The notes under the pieces: model-generated
The model's input: the letters and a program-made list of their open reading frames with translations, nothing else
Database searches by the model: none
What the model was told of the DNA's origin: nothing
Translations under genes and position numbers: made by a program
NCBI GenBank assembly: GCA_944393225.1
Contig: CALXZK010000007.1
Span: 1 to 64,000, forward strand
Direction: 5' to 3'
Length of the DNA stretch: 64,000 nt
From: an uncultured Alphaproteobacteria bacterium
GTDB lineage: Bacteria; Pseudomonadota; Alphaproteobacteria; RF32; CAG-239
Shown here: positions 61,362 to 64,000 of the stretch, piece after piece
Layout of the letters: every line of letters starts with the position of its first letter
Numbering within the stretch: the first letter of the stretch is position 1

Positions 61362-61542
61362 TGCGGCCGCCCTCAAATTTTTTCTTGTTTCTTATTATTT
61401 TTCTCGTTCTCTGAGTTTTTATAAAAATTCGTATTCTACGGAATCCATATTTTGCTGTTTTAAATGACTTTTGTGCTTGATGAAAGGGCGAATCTGGTCT
61501 ATCTTCATATCAGTTTTGAAACTTGAATGAAAGAAGAATAAA

Positions 61543-62253
61543 ATGCGTCATTCTCAGCGTGAAAATAATCAAATTCGTGAAGTTGAAATTATCCCTCATT
61601 TTAACCCTTATGCCGAAGGTTCTTGCCTGATTAAATGCGGTAATACTCATGTGGTTTGTACCGCCAGTGTGGAAGACAAACTCCCTTCTTGGCTCAAAGG
61701 ACAAAACAAAGGTTGGGTTACGGCAGAATATGCCATGTTGCCGCGTTCGGCGCAAACCAGAATCCCGAGAGAAACCAAGAAACCATCGGGTCGTTCACAA
61801 GAAATTCAACGCCTTGTCGGCAGAGCTTTGCGTGCCGTGGTCGATTTAGAGGCTATGAAAGATATTTCCATCTGCATTGACTGCGATGTTTTGCAAGCAG
61901 ACGGTGGCACTCGCACCGCGTCCATTACCGGAGGTTATGTGGCTTTGGCTTTGGCTTTGCAAAAACTCCAAGATGAGAAAAAACTTCTGGTTAATCCGCT
62001 CAAAGGTATGGTTGCTGCCATTTCTTGCGGTATTTGCAACGGTGAATGTGTTTTGGATGTGGACTATGAAGAAGATTCAACCGCTGAAGTGGATATGAAT
62101 TTTGTTTTGACCGATGATAACAAAATTGTAGAAATTCAAGGCACGGCTGAAGGTAAACCTTTTGATGAAAATCAGTTTAATCAGCTTTTTGCTTTAGCAC
62201 GCAAAGGTGTTGCCGAACTTATTGAAAAACAAAAACAAGCATTGGGAAAATAA
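61543..62253 (+). CDS. rph: Ribonuclease PH
   Basis: A 236-residue phosphorolytic 3' exoribonuclease that trims tRNA 3' ends. VCTASVEDKLPSWLKG, the GRSQEIQRLVGRALRAVVDL region and CDVLQADGGTRTASITGG (phosphate-binding) are diagnostic. Normal length. It heads the rph-rdgB-addB run; hrcA, the frequent neighbour, is absent. Confidence 0.96.
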   Translation: MRHSQRENNQIREVEIIPHFNPYAEGSCLIKCGNTHVVCTASVEDKLPSWLKGQNKGWVTAEYAMLPRSAQTRIPRETKKPSGRSQEIQRLVGRALRAVVDLEAMKDISICIDCDVLQADGGTRTASITGGYVALALALQKLQDEKKLLVNPLKGMVAAISCGICNGECVLDVDYEEDSTAEVDMNFVLTDDNKIVEIQGTAEGKPFDENQFNQLFALARKGVAELIEKQKQALGK

Positions 62254-62256
62254 GAT

Positions 62257-62847
62257 ATGAAGTTTGATAAAATTGTTTTAGCCACACACAATCAAGGCAA
62301 AGTTCAAGAAATCGGTCAAATGCTGAAACCTTTTAACATTCAGGTTGTATCTGCCGCCGATTTGAATTTGCCGGATGTTGAAGAAACCGGCACTACTTTT
62401 GAAGAAAATTCTCGCCTCAAGGCTGATGAACTTTGTAAAATCAGCGGGCTTCCTTGCTTGGCAGATGATTCCGGTTTGTGTGTGAATGCTTTGAACGGTC
62501 GCCCCGGAGTTTATTCCGCACGTTATGCTCCCGATCGCGATTTTGATAAGGGTATGGATAAACTCCTTAAAGAAATTAAAGACACTGGCTCAAATGACCG
62601 TTCGGCTTATTTTGCTTGTGTGATGGCTTTTGCTGTACCAGGTGAAGACACAAAAGTTTTTGAAGGTCGTGTCAACGGCATGATTACGGAAAGCAAAGAA
62701 GGCAAGGGTGGTTTTGGTTATGACCCGATTTTCAAACCCAATGGTTATGACCAAACCTTTGGTGATTTGCCGAAAGAAGAGAAAAACAAAATTTCTCACC
62801 GTGGCAATGCCTGCAAAAAATTTGTGGCTTATTTAGAAAGTTTGTAA
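62257..62847 (+). CDS. rdgB: XTP/dITP diphosphatase
   Basis: A 196-residue Ham1-like enzyme that removes non-canonical purine nucleotides. ATHNQGKVQEI near the start, the ADDSGLCVNALNG segment with catalytic acids, and GFGYDPIFKPNG and SHRGNA near the end are all conserved. It begins 3 bp after the rph stop; hemW is the usual next gene, but addB follows instead. Confidence 0.96.
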   Translation: MKFDKIVLATHNQGKVQEIGQMLKPFNIQVVSAADLNLPDVEETGTTFEENSRLKADELCKISGLPCLADDSGLCVNALNGRPGVYSARYAPDRDFDKGMDKLLKEIKDTGSNDRSAYFACVMAFAVPGEDTKVFEGRVNGMITESKEGKGGFGYDPIFKPNGYDQTFGDLPKEEKNKISHRGNACKKFVAYLESL

Positions 62848-62850
62848 AAA

Positions 62851-64000
62851 ATGTCTGCCTGCCGATTGTATAACATTCCTGCAACCTGCTCTTTTGTTGA
62901 CACTTTGGCAGGCAAACTTTTGGCGGAATATCAAAATAATCCATTAGAATTAGCCGAGGTTTTGCTCCTTTTACCGAACCGACGTGCGGTGAAGTCAATG
63001 GCAGATGCTTTTGTGCGTGCGCAAGGTATGGCACCAACCTTATTGCCCAAAATGATACCGATTGGCGATGTGGAAGAAGATGAGCTTTTCTTATCCGGTC
63101 TCGATAGTGATGCTGAGATTTTGAACTTGCCGCCCGCCATTGAGCGCAACGAGCGTTTGCTCCTTTTTACCAAAATCATTATGGCAAAACCTTCTGATTT
63201 TGGATTGGAAAAAATCCCCCTTAATCAAGCTTGTTTTTTGGCGCAAGAGCTCGCTAACCTTATTGACACGGTTAATAATGAAGACTTGAGCTTTGCCAAT
63301 TTGCAAAATTTGGTGCCGGAAGAATATGCCGCGCACTGGCAAGAAACTTTGAAGTTTTTGGAAATCATCACCCGCTTTTGGCCGGATATTCTCAAAGAAA
63401 GAAATTTGATTGACCCAAGTGAGCGGCGCAATCTGCTTATTCGCGCGCAAAGCCGTCAGTGGTCAGAAACCAAGCCTGATAAACGCATTATCATTGCCGG
63501 AACCACGGCAACTTATCCGGCCATGAAAGAGTTGGTGCAAACGGTTTTGAACTTGCCCAAAGGCGAGGTTATTCTCTCCGGCTTGGATAGAGATTTGGAT
63601 GATGAAGATTGGCAAGAGATTGATGAAACTCATCCGCAGTTTGAATTTAAGCTTTTGCTGGATTATTTGCAGATTGAACGCTCGGAAATTGCCGATTTGG
63701 TAGAAGCGCAAAACAAATCGCGAGAAGAACTTATTTCCGAGATTATGCGTCCGGCAAAAACCACTGATAAATGGCGTGATATTCAAAAGAAAAAACTTGG
63801 CATTGAAGCCACAGCCGGTATTAGTTTGATTGATTGTGCCGATATTAGAGAAGAGGCTTTGGCGATTGCGCTGATTATGCGCGAAACCTTGGAAGAGCCT
63901 GAAAAAACCGCGGCGCTTATCACTTCAGACAGAAATTTGGCGCGCCGTGTGGCGAGTGAACTCGAGCGCTGGGAGATTAAGGTTGATGATTCCGCCGGAA
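62851..64000 (+). CDS. addB: Double-strand-break repair protein AddB, N-terminal part (runs off window)
   Basis: 383 codons are visible with no stop. The N-terminal helicase-like domain shows SFVDTLAGKLL, the VLLLLPNRRAVKSM segment and, near the end, DIREEALAIALIMRETLEE and ALITSDRNLARRV, typical of the alphaproteobacterial AddB subunit of the AddAB helicase-nuclease. It would process DNA ends for RecA. The ATG lies 3 bases after the rdgB stop. The 3' part, with the nuclease domain, is outside the window. Confidence 0.88.
   Translation, partial: MSACRLYNIPATCSFVDTLAGKLLAEYQNNPLELAEVLLLLPNRRAVKSMADAFVRAQGMAPTLLPKMIPIGDVEEDELFLSGLDSDAEILNLPPAIERNERLLLFTKIIMAKPSDFGLEKIPLNQACFLAQELANLIDTVNNEDLSFANLQNLVPEEYAAHWQETLKFLEIITRFWPDILKERNLIDPSERRNLLIRAQSRQWSETKPDKRIIIAGTTATYPAMKELVQTVLNLPKGEVILSGLDRDLDDEDWQEIDETHPQFEFKLLLDYLQIERSEIADLVEAQNKSREELISEIMRPAKTTDKWRDIQKKKLGIEATAGISLIDCADIREEALAIALIMRETLEEPEKTAALITSDRNLARRVASELERWEIKVDDSAG

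Larger units (their letters stand above)
61194..61440 (+). repeat. Structured intergenic repeat, copy 4 (with inserted hairpins)
   Basis: Leader CATATAACGGAAAACTAATA (61199-61218), outer arm around AAAATTTT (61234-61241), inner arms TTTAC (61248-61252) and GTAAC (61259-61263): compared with TGTAC/GTACA one G-C pair has become T-A. About 100 bases carrying a separate stem and a terminator-like hairpin (61270-61370) stand before the second outer arm AAATTTTTTC and the CTTATTATTTTTCTCGTT tail (61393-61408). From 61441 to the rph start nothing else is evident. Confidence 0.65.

Overview
The window is a stretch of an AT-rich alphaproteobacterial chromosome around its replication origin. The evidence is the block rho / mnmE / mnmG / rsmG / parA / parB on one side and coaE / dnaQ / Smr / MltA / Tim44 / secB on the other, together with a Mic60-HemY pair, a short alphaproteobacterial-type HprK and an AddB-type nuclease subunit. 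Low GC, a reduced-looking intermixing of conserved operons and surface autotransporters suggest a host-associated lineage, but the exact order cannot be fixed from sequence reading alone.

Layout. 1-594: 3' end of an autotransporter followed by a structured intergenic repeat. 595-9101, all minus strand: cvpA, radA, an Mla-type ABC pair, hprK, tsaE, a membrane-anchored SNase-like protein, a small membrane protein, parB, parA, rsmG. 9221-17586: a PHP phosphatase and a MurA-like enzyme inserted between rsmG and mnmG, then mnmG, an unknown gene, mnmE, a plus-strand HAD hydrolase and rho. 17587-18177: probable oriC with four DnaA-box-like sequences and four TTAA-N7-TTAA (CtrA-type) sites. 18178-30867: coaE, dnaQ, Smr, mltA, Tim44-like, secB, nrdAB with an NrdR box, ampG-like, SDR, yicC, gmk, NUDIX. 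30944-36758: tandem glycosyltransferase, a complete autotransporter and a second structured repeat. 36762-47795: small secreted protein, cysK, lptG, nth, tsaD, mic60-hemY-ADP-dependent sugar kinase, third repeat, HD protein, aroK, a 48-residue membrane protein, xerD. 47787-55332, mainly minus: rsmA, surA, lptD, lptF, GNAT, fabG, fabD. 55511-64000: HIT protein, ftsK, grpE, glycogen synthase, fourth repeat, rph, rdgB and the start of addB.

Main themes: chromosome replication and segregation (oriC, two parS sites lying inside rsmG and mnmG, ParAB, FtsK, XerD), tRNA modification (MnmE, MnmG, TsaE, TsaD), outer-membrane assembly (LptD, LptF, LptG, SurA, Mla pair, autotransporters, Tim44-like, SecB), fatty-acid synthesis (FabD, FabG), nucleotide supply and clean-up (NrdAB, Gmk, RdgB), and storage-sugar metabolism (glycogen synthase and a bacterial member of the archaeal-type ADP-dependent kinases).

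The most notable unexplained signals are (i) a 15-bp motif, TTTAAATAC followed by R-S-Y-G-T-W, present seven times in one orientation only between 6.7 and 23 kb around oriC/parS, mostly inside genes and in different reading phases; and (ii) a dispersed intergenic hairpin element, four copies, whose stem arms differ in sequence between copies yet remain complementary.
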